From: Laspinema palackyanum D2a
Lineage (GTDB): Bacteria > Cyanobacteriota > Cyanobacteriia > Cyanobacteriales > Laspinemataceae
DNA length: 64,000 bases
Assembly (NCBI GenBank): GCA_025370845.1
Contig: JAMXFF010000003.1
Location: 73,581-137,580, forward strand
Direction: 5' to 3'
Numbering within the stretch: the stretch's first letter is position 1; each line of letters starts with the position of its first letter. A model generated the notes under the pieces. It did not search any database. It saw nothing but the letters and a program-made list of their open reading frames with translations, and was not told where the DNA came from. Positions 42,988 through 52,800 of the stretch are shown here, in pieces. The translations under genes and the position numbers were made by a program.

Positions 42988-44892
42988 ATGAAAATAATTT
43001 TAGTGGAAGATGACGAACCCGCGAGTGCCGCGCTTTCCGTTGCCTTGCGAAAACAGAATTATAGCGTAGAAGCAGCAGCCGATGGGGAAACAGCCCTGGA
43101 ACTCGCAACCATGTTGGAATGCGACCTAATTTTACTGGACTTAGTAATTCCCAAACTCGATGGCATCAGCTTGTGCCGGAAACTGCGGGAACAAGGCTAT
43201 CAAAAACCCATCCTCCTGCTGACGGCGAAAGACTCTCCCCAGGATATTGTCACCGGGTTAGATGCGGGGGCGGATGATTATGTGGTTAAACCCTATAATC
43301 TCCCGGAACTCATGGCGCGGATTCGGGCTTTGCTGCGACGGGGGACAGCCCCTGTTACCGAGACCCTAACTTGGTTGGAGTTGTGCTTAAACCCCGTTTC
43401 TGGGGAAGTCACCTGGAGTGGACAATCCTTGGGGGTGACAGCGACGGAATATAAACTCTTGGAACTGTTTTTGAGAAATCCGCAACGGGTGTTTAGTCGC
43501 AGCGCCATTATCGATCGCCTCTGGTCCTTTGATGATTCCCCCACCGAAAATGCCGTAACCGTTCATATTAAAGACCTGCGGCAGAAATTCAAAGCGATCG
43601 GCATTGACAAAGACCCCATTGAAACCGTCTATGGACTCGGGTATCGACTCAAACCCGCCACCGAGCCCAATCCTGAGACCCCCGAAACTGAAACAACCCC
43701 AAAGCAGAAGACTCCCAACCCGGGGAAGAAATTACAGGCGATCGCCTCCATTGCCCAGATTCTGGAAAAATATCGACCCCGGTTAAACGAACAAATTGCC
43801 CTCCTACGGCAAGCCTACAACGCTCTAGCTGAGGGAAAACTCACCAACGAACTCCAGCAACTAGCCATCCAGGAAGCCCATAAACTGGCCGGGTCCTTGG
43901 GTCCTTTTGGCTATTTAGAAGGCTCCAACCTGGCGCGGAAAATTGAATACCTGTTGATGTCACCAACCCCCCTAGGGAGTGCCGAAACCTATCAGTTAGA
44001 GCAACTGACCCGATCTTTAGCCGAAGAACTGACCAAACCCCCCACCGAGAGCAGCCTAGAAATCCCGGCCCCTGCCAAAGCGCGGACCCTGCTGGTGGTT
44101 GACTCCGATCGCGCGATCGCCACCGCCCTCAAGTCCCAAGCGGCCCAGTTAGGAATGGGAATAGAAAGCGCCCTCACCCTCACCGCAGCGCGTCAAGCGA
44201 TCGCCCGGACAACCCCGGACCTGATTCTCCTAGATATCGCCTGTCCCGAAACCAGCACCTCCCCCGGGGAAAAAGCGGGACTGCGATGGTTGCAGGAAGT
44301 CGCCCACCAATTTCCCACCCTGCCGATTCTCGTTTTTACCGCCCTGGATAACCTCGCCGATCGCGTTGCCGTTTCCCGCTGTGGAGGACGGGGATTTTTG
44401 CTCAAACCCGCCTCCAGCGAGCAAATTTTAAAGGCGATCGCCCAAGTTCTGCCCCCCAAAGCTACCCCAGAAGCCAAGGTCCTAATCGTCGATGACGACC
44501 CAGCGGCCCTTGCCGTCATGAAAGAACTCCTGCAACCTTGGGGACTCGAAGTCACCACCCTAGACAATCCTGAAAAATTTTGGAAAATTTTGACCACCGT
44601 CGCCCCACACCTGCTGATTTTGGATCTAGAGATGCCAAAATTTAATGGCATTGACCTTTGTCAAGTCGTGCGACAAGATCCAAACTGGGGGGACCTGCCA
44701 ATTTTAGTCGTCACCGCTCACACCGATGCTCAATCCCTGCGCCAGGTATTCGCCGTAGGGGCCGATGATTTTATTGGCAAACCGATTGTGGGACCCGAAT
44801 TAGTCACGCGCATTACCAGCCGGATCGAACGCGATCGCTTTCGGCAACAACTGGAAGCCCTCAAACACAAAACAAAAGAACAGCAGCCATGA
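42988..44892 (+). CDS. RcaC-like response regulator: REC-wHTH-HPt-REC-REC
   Basis: A 634-residue multi-domain regulator. The receiver has phospho-Asp51 (LILLDLVIPKLDG) and is followed by an OmpR-type winged helix (about 130-225: VTATEYKLLELFLRNPQRVF, ENAVTVHIKDLRQK, YGLGYRL). An HPt domain (about 255-345) has His298 in QEAHKLAGSLG. A second receiver has Asp416 (LILLDIACPE) but an atypical loop. The third has Asp546 (LLILDLEMPKFNG). This resembles RcaC, the chromatic-acclimation transcription factor (REC-DNA binding-HPt-REC), with an extra receiver. It probably binds DNA and is controlled by a phosphorelay. Its stop overlaps the following kinase gene by 4 nt (ATGA), so that kinase is its likely partner. 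Confidence 0.94.
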   Translation: MKIILVEDDEPASAALSVALRKQNYSVEAAADGETALELATMLECDLILLDLVIPKLDGISLCRKLREQGYQKPILLLTAKDSPQDIVTGLDAGADDYVVKPYNLPELMARIRALLRRGTAPVTETLTWLELCLNPVSGEVTWSGQSLGVTATEYKLLELFLRNPQRVFSRSAIIDRLWSFDDSPTENAVTVHIKDLRQKFKAIGIDKDPIETVYGLGYRLKPATEPNPETPETETTPKQKTPNPGKKLQAIASIAQILEKYRPRLNEQIALLRQAYNALAEGKLTNELQQLAIQEAHKLAGSLGPFGYLEGSNLARKIEYLLMSPTPLGSAETYQLEQLTRSLAEELTKPPTESSLEIPAPAKARTLLVVDSDRAIATALKSQAAQLGMGIESALTLTAARQAIARTTPDLILLDIACPETSTSPGEKAGLRWLQEVAHQFPTLPILVFTALDNLADRVAVSRCGGRGFLLKPASSEQILKAIAQVLPPKATPEAKVLIVDDDPAALAVMKELLQPWGLEVTTLDNPEKFWKILTTVAPHLLILDLEMPKFNGIDLCQVVRQDPNWGDLPILVVTAHTDAQSLRQVFAVGADDFIGKPIVGPELVTRITSRIERDRFRQQLEALKHKTKEQQP

Positions 44893-47699
44893 ACGGCATT
44901 TCCGACTGGGATAAAAGCCAAGCACAACTGATTGCCGAACTGGAAGAACTTCGCCGGGAAGTTCATCGCCTGGGCGGGGAGACCCTCGCGCCGGAGGAAT
45001 CCCTGACCTCAATCCCGTTATCGGCTGATGAAAATCGGGTTCGCAACATCCTAAATCTCGCCCCCCTGCCCCTGATGATCCATACCCAAAATGGGGAAGT
45101 CATCCAAATCAACAAAGCCTGGACCGATCTCACCGGATACCATCATCAGGACATTCCCACCATCGCCGACTGGACGAGACAAGCCCATCCCGACTGCTGT
45201 GAGGAAGTCCAAATTTGCATAGCCCAACTCTACGATTTGCACGAACGGATCTGCACTGCCGAATACAGCGTCACTACCAAAACTGGGGAACACCGAACCT
45301 GGCAGTTTACCTGTGCCTCCCTGGGTATCCTGGCCGATGGGCGGCGAGTGGCGATTAGTATGGCAACGGATATCACCGATCTCAAACAAACCGAAGCCAG
45401 GGTGCAACAAACCAATCTGGAACTCGAAACCCGAGTTGCCGAACGCACCGCCCAACTCAAAGCCCTCACCGATCGCCTGCAACAAGAACTCACAGAACGT
45501 CAGCAGACCGAACTACTCCTGCAACAACAAGCCCAGTTGTTAGAGTTAGCTCACGATACCATCCTCACCCGAGACCTCAAGGGTCGGATTACCTTTTGGA
45601 ACCGGGGTGCAGAACGAATGTATGACATTTCCAAAGCCGAGGCGATCGGGCAAATTTCTCACCAACTCCTCGCTTCAGAATTTCCCCAACCCCTAGCTGA
45701 AATCGAAGCCGAACTTCTGAGGGTGGGATACTGGGAAGGGGAAATTACCCATACCCCACCCCACGGCATCCCGTTGATCGTCGCTTCGCGCTGGGTCTTG
45801 CAGTACGATGAATTTCAACAACCCCTGCAAGTGCTGGAAATTAACAACAATATTACCCGTCGCCACCAAGCGGAAGCCGCCCTGCGCGAAAGTGAGTCTC
45901 GGTTCCGTCAGTTGGCGGAAAATATACGAGATATCTTCTGGAGTGCGGATCTCAACCCCAAGGAATTGATCTATGTCAATCCGGCGTATGAAAAGATGTG
46001 GGGTCGCCGTTGTGAAACTCTGTATCAGAACCCGGACGACTGGCTGGATGCAATTCATCCCGAAGACCGCCCCCGAGTGGAACAGGGGGTGAGTCAAAAA
46101 TATTTAAACGGGGAATATGATCAAGAGTATCGGATCTTGCGCCCCGATGGTTCCCTGCGTTGGATTCACTCTCGCGCCTTTCCGATTCGGGATCAGACGG
46201 GAAAATTAGTGAGAGTGGCGGGGTTGGCAACAGATATCACCGATCGCAAAACCGCAGAACGAGCCCTGCAAGCCTCTCAAGCGCGATTAGCGGGGTTGGT
46301 GGAAATTGCCGGAGATGCGATCCTTTCAGTGGATGCTAAACAACGGATTACTTTATTTAATCAAGGTGCAGAACGGATTTTTGGCTATTGTGCAGCGGAG
46401 GTTTTGGGTCAACCCTTGGACCTGCTGATGCCTAGTCGCTTTGTCAACAATCACCGTCTCTGGGTCGAGAATTTTGGCAAAACCTCCGTTAGAGCCGGAT
46501 CAATGGGAGAGGGGACTGAAATCACCGCCCGTCGTTCCGATGGGACGGAGTTTCCCGCAGAAGCGTCGATTTCTAAGTTGGAGATTGAGGGAGAACAAAT
46601 TTTTACGGCCATTTTGCGCGATATTAGCGATCGCAAACGCACTGAAGCGGCCTTATCTCAACTGGCGGCGATCGTTGAGGATTCTGAAGATGCGATTTTT
46701 AGCAAAACCCTGGATGGGACAGTGGTGAGCTGGAATGCCAGTGCACAAAAGTTATTTGGGTACTCTCCCGCCGAGGCGATCGGGCAGTCGATTTTGACCC
46801 TGATCGTACCGAGCGATCGCCAGTCTGAGGAAACCACCCTGCTAGAGAAAATTGTTCAGGGTGAATCGGTGCAACAGTTTGAAACGGTGCGGATGCGAAA
46901 GAATGAGACGTTGATTCATGTCGCCTTGACGATTTCTCCGGTGAAAGATGGGCGAGGGAAGATGATCGGGATTTCCACGATCGCCCGGGACATTAGCGAT
47001 CGCCGTCAAATTGAACGAATGAAAAATGAATTTATCTCGATTGTTTCTCACGAAATCCGCACCCCCCTCACTTCGATTCGCGGGGCGATCGGACTGCTTG
47101 CCAGTGGGATTTATCAAAATAAGCCCGAACGAGTCCAGCGAATGTTGGAAATTGCCCTCACCGACAGCGATCGCTTGGTGCGTCTGGTGAATGATATTCT
47201 GGATTTAGAACGGCTGGAGTCCGGTCGTCTGGAATTAGTCAAGGAACGCTGTGATGCGGCCAAGGCGATCGCCCAAGCTGTAGAAGGTCTCCAGGCGATC
47301 GCCGACCAAGCCGGAGTCCGCTTCTCCTTACCCCCTGGTACCGCCACCGTCTGGGCCTCTCCCGATGCCCTTCAGCAGGTTTTGACCAATTTGCTCAGTA
47401 ATGCGATTAAATTTTCTCCCCCTCAAAGTATCATTACCCTGACCGTTCAACCTCAATGGCAAGGGGTTCTATTCGCCGTCCAAGATTCCGGTCGAGGCAT
47501 TCCACCGGATAAACTAGAGATGATTTTTAACCCCTTCCAACAGGTCGATGCCTCCGACTCCCGGCAAAAAGGGGGAACCGGGTTAGGGTTGACCATTTGT
47601 CAGCGCATCGTCCATCAACATGGAGGCCGCTTATGGGTCGAAAGTACCCTGGGTGAGGGAAGTACCTTTTACTTTACCCTGGACGATCCTCCCCATTGA
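44889..47699 (+). CDS. Multi-PAS sensor histidine kinase
   Basis: A 936-residue soluble kinase. It has about five PAS domains (starting near residues 45, 218, 334, 460 and 585), with a coiled coil at about 165-215. HisKA has His721 (SIVSHEIRTPL), and the ATPase has NLLSNAIKF, DSGRGIP and GGTGLGLTI. No transmembrane helix and no receiver are present, so it hands its phosphate to a separate protein. The start is coupled to the end of the RcaC-like regulator gene (ATGA), the obvious recipient. PAS domains may bind flavin, heme or nothing; no diagnostic flavin Cys (GRNCRFLQ) is seen, so the signal is unknown. Confidence 0.95.
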   Translation: MNGISDWDKSQAQLIAELEELRREVHRLGGETLAPEESLTSIPLSADENRVRNILNLAPLPLMIHTQNGEVIQINKAWTDLTGYHHQDIPTIADWTRQAHPDCCEEVQICIAQLYDLHERICTAEYSVTTKTGEHRTWQFTCASLGILADGRRVAISMATDITDLKQTEARVQQTNLELETRVAERTAQLKALTDRLQQELTERQQTELLLQQQAQLLELAHDTILTRDLKGRITFWNRGAERMYDISKAEAIGQISHQLLASEFPQPLAEIEAELLRVGYWEGEITHTPPHGIPLIVASRWVLQYDEFQQPLQVLEINNNITRRHQAEAALRESESRFRQLAENIRDIFWSADLNPKELIYVNPAYEKMWGRRCETLYQNPDDWLDAIHPEDRPRVEQGVSQKYLNGEYDQEYRILRPDGSLRWIHSRAFPIRDQTGKLVRVAGLATDITDRKTAERALQASQARLAGLVEIAGDAILSVDAKQRITLFNQGAERIFGYCAAEVLGQPLDLLMPSRFVNNHRLWVENFGKTSVRAGSMGEGTEITARRSDGTEFPAEASISKLEIEGEQIFTAILRDISDRKRTEAALSQLAAIVEDSEDAIFSKTLDGTVVSWNASAQKLFGYSPAEAIGQSILTLIVPSDRQSEETTLLEKIVQGESVQQFETVRMRKNETLIHVALTISPVKDGRGKMIGISTIARDISDRRQIERMKNEFISIVSHEIRTPLTSIRGAIGLLASGIYQNKPERVQRMLEIALTDSDRLVRLVNDILDLERLESGRLELVKERCDAAKAIAQAVEGLQAIADQAGVRFSLPPGTATVWASPDALQQVLTNLLSNAIKFSPPQSIITLTVQPQWQGVLFAVQDSGRGIPPDKLEMIFNPFQQVDASDSRQKGGTGLGLTICQRIVHQHGGRLWVESTLGEGSTFYFTLDDPPH

Positions 47700-48451
47700 G
47701 GGCAGAAATCGGGAAATGAGGTTTCTTAATCAGTTCTTCATGTTGAGCGGGTAATCTCAACATCAATAGGCAAGGATTCGGTGGATTGAATACACTTGAC
47801 TCCCTCAGTCCTGGGGGATAAAATGCTCAATCTCACAGATTATGCCCTATTCCAAAGACCTTCAAGCCCAGATGTGAACCGGAGGAAAATCTGGGGCGGT
47901 TTTGACCCGTTAAAATTGGACTCGGGTATTGTCGGGCCCCTGTGAGCAACGGCGGATCCACAGGCCCTAACTCCATAGCCATTACAGTCCTGGATAAATT
48001 ACCCTGAACACTCTGATTTAAAAGTCTTATAGTGAGCCGCTCAATCCTTGCTGAATCCAGGAGAGAGGCGATCGCCCTACCCGGGGAAGGGGGAGCGGGT
48101 TTCTGTCTTCAAATGATGACTTTTACCGGCCAAATTTGGATTAAATCTCCGGGTGATTCCGGCAACGGACGGGTTGGATCAAATTCAGTGATTGACAAAT
48201 TCTCCAGGATCATGGAGAATCCTTTCTCGGAGGGGAAACGGCAATCTCGCCCATTCCCTAGACTGCATCAGGGTGAAGCCGAGAATACCCAAAAAAAGTG
48301 TTTTAGGGGGACCACAGAGAACCGAAAAAATCGGGAAAACCGGCAGGGTTTTCTGCGATCGCATCGAGGTGGAAAATCTAGCCCATAGTAACAACAATTA
48401 AATCCAGTTGATCGCCATTTCCCTAATATTTATTGGAGTTATGAGGGGGCT
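47700..48451. other. 750-bp gap before the orphan receiver
   Basis: No credible gene. Open frames at about 48032-48401 on both strands lack domains and ribosome sites and read like non-coding DNA. A purine-rich ggaaaatctggggcgg and scattered HIP1 half-sites are present. The promoter of the receiver gene should lie near the 3' end. No RNA gene seen. Confidence 0.45.
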
Positions 48452-48829
48452 ATGAATGAGAAACTCATCTTAGTGGTTGATGATGAAATTACGGTTCGAG
48501 AGGTGGTACAAATTTGCTTAGAAGACTTAGGGGGATGGCGGGTTTTATTAGCGCCATCCGCTCAAGATGGGTTAAATCTGGCGGCTACAGAGCAACCGGA
48601 TGCGATCGTGCTCGATATTTCCATGCCGGGAATGGATGGCTTTGCTTTTCTCGATCGCCTCAAAAAAAATCCCCAGTCCCAGTCAATTCCGGTGGTTTTG
48701 TTGACAGCCAAAGCACTTTGGTTTACCCAACATCAGCTTGAGCAGCTAAAAGTCGTCGGTGCTATTTCTAAACCCTTCAATTCCCTCACCCTCTCCCAGA
48801 CGATCGCCACCATGCTGGGGTGGGAATAA
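48452..48829 (+). CDS. Single-domain response regulator (CheY-like)
   Basis: A 125-residue stand-alone receiver. The acidic pair is VVDDE, phospho-Asp55 is in IVLDISMPGMDG, and the switch Thr and Lys are in VVLLTAKA and ISKPF. All needed residues are present. It has no output domain, so it works by protein contact or as a phosphate shuttle. GAGGGGG precedes the ATG closely. It is isolated by gaps of 750 bp and 1 kb, so no cognate kinase is linked; the large kinases on either side are candidates. Confidence 0.94.
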   Translation: MNEKLILVVDDEITVREVVQICLEDLGGWRVLLAPSAQDGLNLAATEQPDAIVLDISMPGMDGFAFLDRLKKNPQSQSIPVVLLTAKALWFTQHQLEQLKVVGAISKPFNSLTLSQTIATMLGWE

Positions 48830-49855
48830 CCCCATGAGGGCATCTTCTTCCGGGGAGTTCCTCTGTGGGTCTTTATGAGTTCTTTATCTTTGTGGGATAC
48901 TCTCGTCCGTTGTGCATTCCAGGCCATCAAGATTCACGGACTTAGAGAGCTAGGACCGGCTCAAGCTCCCCCTGTTGCGACTTCATCTTAACAACCTGCT
49001 CAGGGTTATTTCCCCGCAAGCAGCAAATCCAGGGTTTTGTAGGGGCTGGCTTGCCCGTTAGGGGAAATCAGATTGGCAACTTCTTTTATTCAGGAAGAAT
49101 CCCTCATGTTTATAATTAAAATAGCCAAATTATGCTTCCTCTCTCTGAAGAGACCCCAGGTAACTTATGACCAACAAGAAATTATACGTTTAATATTTTC
49201 CCCTGTCAAGAACAAGATATCCAGCCCAATGGGTGCTGATTTCTAAGCCGATTCCGTTGCTAAACCCATTCATACAGGGATTTGCCTTCCTTCACCTTCC
49301 CGGTTGCACCCCATGCCCTCGGGGACGCAACGGAGGAAGCGAGGGTGATCACCCCCCCGGAAACAGTCAGCTTGATTTTCCGGTAAGGATTGCGAGTTCA
49401 GGCTCGGGGGGGCGAAACCGATTAGCTCAGGGCGATCGCCCAAATCTAGCGTTTCCCGGACTCACAAACGGATAGCTACTATCCGTGGGAGTATCTTGCT
49501 CGCTTTTGAGTAGACCAGCAAAATGCTCCCACTCCCAAAAATTAGGACTGAAGCAGTTTGAATGCGGCCCCCCTAAATGTAGGGGCGATTCGCAAAAAAC
49601 GCCTCTACATTTAGGGGTGCTTGTCAAAATCGGGGGAAGTCCTATAAATGGACCGGATAACGGTGGGAACCGCCAGAGTGGGTCAGTACAGGATTAGACT
49701 TCATAGACCAGAAACCGGGTGTTACCGCCGCCCTGTCTTGAGTATGAATCAGTGAGATCTGGGGTCTTGGCTTAACTGTACCGACCTTTTCAAGGCGATC
49801 GCTTCGGGAATTTGCTCAGAATTCAATCCACTTTTTTGCTGAAAATCGAGGTCTA
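48830..49855. other. 1-kb gap upstream of the giant kinase gene
   Basis: No gene is supported. It contains one palindromic repeat (49570-49617, listed separately) and a weaker stem around 49302-49331 (ggttgcacccc/ggggacgcaac). Short open frames on both strands have no domain. The region just before 49856 has GAGG 5 nt upstream of the ATG. Confidence 0.5.
49570..49617. repeat. Inverted repeat, gtaggggcg family
   Basis: CCCCTAAATGTAGGGGCG on the left pairs with CGCCTCTACATTTAGGGG on the right (one mismatch) around a 12-nt loop. The inner gtaggggcg/cgcc(c/t)ctac motif matches the perfect palindrome at 15283-15310, so both belong to one dispersed family. Confidence 0.65.
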
Positions 49856-52800
49856 ATGATTACCCTTTCCGACGTGAGTTTAACCCAAAAACTGTACGAA
49901 AGCAGTAATTCTGAAGTCTATCGCGGGTATCTGCAAGCATCGGGACAACCCGTGATTTTGAAAAGTCTTAGAAATGCCTATTCCGTTCCCGAACGGCTGG
50001 GGTGGTTTTGGCGCGAATATGAAGTGACGCGATCGCTCAACTTATCCGGAATCCCCCAAATCTATGGGTTCAGCAACGAGGGCAACAGTCCGTTTTTCCT
50101 CTTAGAAGATTTTGGGGCGGAATCCTTAAGCCGGTTAAAAATTGCCGGACAACTAGACCTGAGAGATTTTTTAAAATTAGCCATTGATATCACGGAAATT
50201 CTCTCACAAATTCACGACCAGAACATCATTCATAAAGACATTAACCCCAGCAATATTGTCTTAAATCCCCAGACTGGACAAGTCAAAATTATCGATTTTG
50301 GCATTTCAGCGGTGTTATCCAAGGAAAATCCGATTTTCCAAAATGCCAATCGGATTGAAGGCACCTTATCCTATATGTCCCCAGAACAAACCGGGCGGAT
50401 GAATCGGTGCATTGACTATCGCACAGATTTTTATTCCCTGGGGGTAACCTTTTACCACCTCTTAAGCGGGACCTTACCCTTCCAAAGTGAGGACCAGATG
50501 GAATGGGTCCATAGTCATATTGCCAAACCGCCCATTTCTCTCCAAACGGTTAAACCGCAAATTCCCGCCACCCTGTCCAACTTAATTGCCAAATTAATGG
50601 CTAAAAATGCCGAAGAACGCTATCAATCGGCTTATGGATTGAAGGCGGACTTAGAAGAATGTTTGCGGCAGATTGAGACTGAAAACACCATCAAACCCTT
50701 TTCCTTGGGACAGCAGGACCTTTCGGACCGATTTCAATTACCCCAACAGTTGTATGGACGGGAGAGAGAAATTCAGACCTTATTGGCGGCATTTGAACGC
50801 ACTGCCGAGGGGAATCGGGAACTGATTCTGGTGGCGGGATATGCCGGGGTGGGTAAATCCGCTTTAGTCCGAGAAATTCATAAACCCGTCGCGGCTAAAC
50901 GGGGTAATTTTATTTCGGGAAAATTTGACCAATACCAAAGAAATATTCCCTATTTAGGGCTGGGACAAGCCTTCAATGAGTTTTGTAATTTTATCTTAGG
51001 GGAACCTGAAGCAGTTTTTGCTCAATGGCGCAGTCGAATTTTAGCCGCCCTCGGTAATAGCGGGCAGATTTTAATTGAATTAATCCCCAATTTAGAAAAA
51101 ATTATCGGACCTCAACCTCTCATGGCGGATTTGGGGGGACAGGAAGCGCAAAATCGGCTGCATTGGGTGGTTCAAAACTTTTTGAAAGCCGTTTGCGATC
51201 GCGAACATCCTCTGGTGATTTTTCTCGATGACCTCCAGTGGTCGGATCTGGCTTCTTTAACCTTGTTAGAAGCGATTCTGAGCGATCGCGATTTGCAATT
51301 TTTGTTGATAATTGGGGCCTATCGCGATCACGAAGTCGATGGTACCCATCCCCTGATGATGACGAAGGCACATCTGGAAACCGAATTCCCGAACCTAATC
51401 ACCATCGCCTTGGACAATCTCACGGGTTCTGATGTAGCCGACTTAATCGCCACCACCCTACACTCCCCCCGGTCCTTGGTGCAACCCTTAGCGGATTTAG
51501 TCTATGCCAAGACCCGGGGTAATGCCTTTTTTACCCTGGAATTTTTGAATTTCCTCTATCAGGACGGGTTGATTTATTTAAGTGGCGATCGCCAAACCTG
51601 GAACTGGAGTTTGGCCCAAATTGAATCCCTCGGAATCACCGATAATGTGGTTGATTTAATGGAGAGTCAACTGGTCAAATTTAACCCTGAAACCCAAACT
51701 CTCTTACAGTTGGCCGCTTGTATTGGCAGTCCCTTTGATTTGGAAACCTTAAGCCGAATTGCGCGATCGCAACCCGAGGCGGTGTTAAGCCATTTATTTT
51801 CCGCCCTGCAAAGTGGATTTGTCATTCCCATCAATGAAAATTATAAATTATTGAGGGTGCTTCCCGAGATTGACACCGGAAAAATTCAGTTTAAATTTTT
51901 GCATGACCGGGTTCAACAAGCCGCCTATTCTTTAATCCCCCCAGCTCAACTTCGCGATCGGCACTTAGAAATTGGGCGCTTGCTCTGGAGTAGCGCCAAT
52001 CCCTTGGCCCTCTCCCCAGAAGACCCCTCCTTGGAGTTAACTGAAGGCTTATTTATTATCGTTAATCATCTCAATCAGGGGAGTGAGTTGATGACGGAAG
52101 AATCGGAAAAAATAAACCTGGCTTATCTCAATTTATGGGCGGGCAGAAAAGCAAAAATATCCAGTGCTTATAGTCTGGCCGCTCAATATTTAAACCACGG
52201 GTTGAGTCTGTTACCCTCCCCGAGTTGGCAGACTCATTATGGCCTCACGCTCCAGCTTTACCTAGAAGCGGTAGAAGCGGAATATCTAACCACCCATTAT
52301 CCGGAAGTAGAAGCCCGGGCAGCGGTGGTCCTCAACCAGGCCCGAACGCTGTTAGAACGGGTCAAAGTTTATCAAATCCTCATCCAATTGTATAGTGGGA
52401 TTAACCAGCTTCAAAAAGCCGTTGATACCAGTTTAATGGTGTTGGAAATGTTGGGGGTTTCCCTGGCTGAATTAGTCCCCATTCAGTGGGATATTGGGGA
52501 ATTATCCTCTCTTCCCTTGATGGAGGATGCCGATAAATTAGCGGCGATGCAGATTTTAATGAGCGTCTGGGGGACAGCGATCATTGTGACCCCGGAATGG
52601 GTCCCCAGAATGGCCTTGACGATGGTCAAGCTCTCCCTGGAATATGGAAATTCCCCCTGGGCAGCCTTTGCTTATGCCTATTATGGGTTTAATCTTTGCC
52701 GTGCAGGGGAGATAGAACGAGGCTATCAGTTAGGACAATTTGCGTTAGAATTGTTAGAGCAGTTCGAGAGTGCGGAAAGCCGCTGTAAAGTCTATCATAT

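Noticed and set aside
48032-48401. Open frames upstream of the orphan receiver
   Set aside because: Overlapping frames on both strands, no domain, and charged low-information sequence typical of non-coding DNA.
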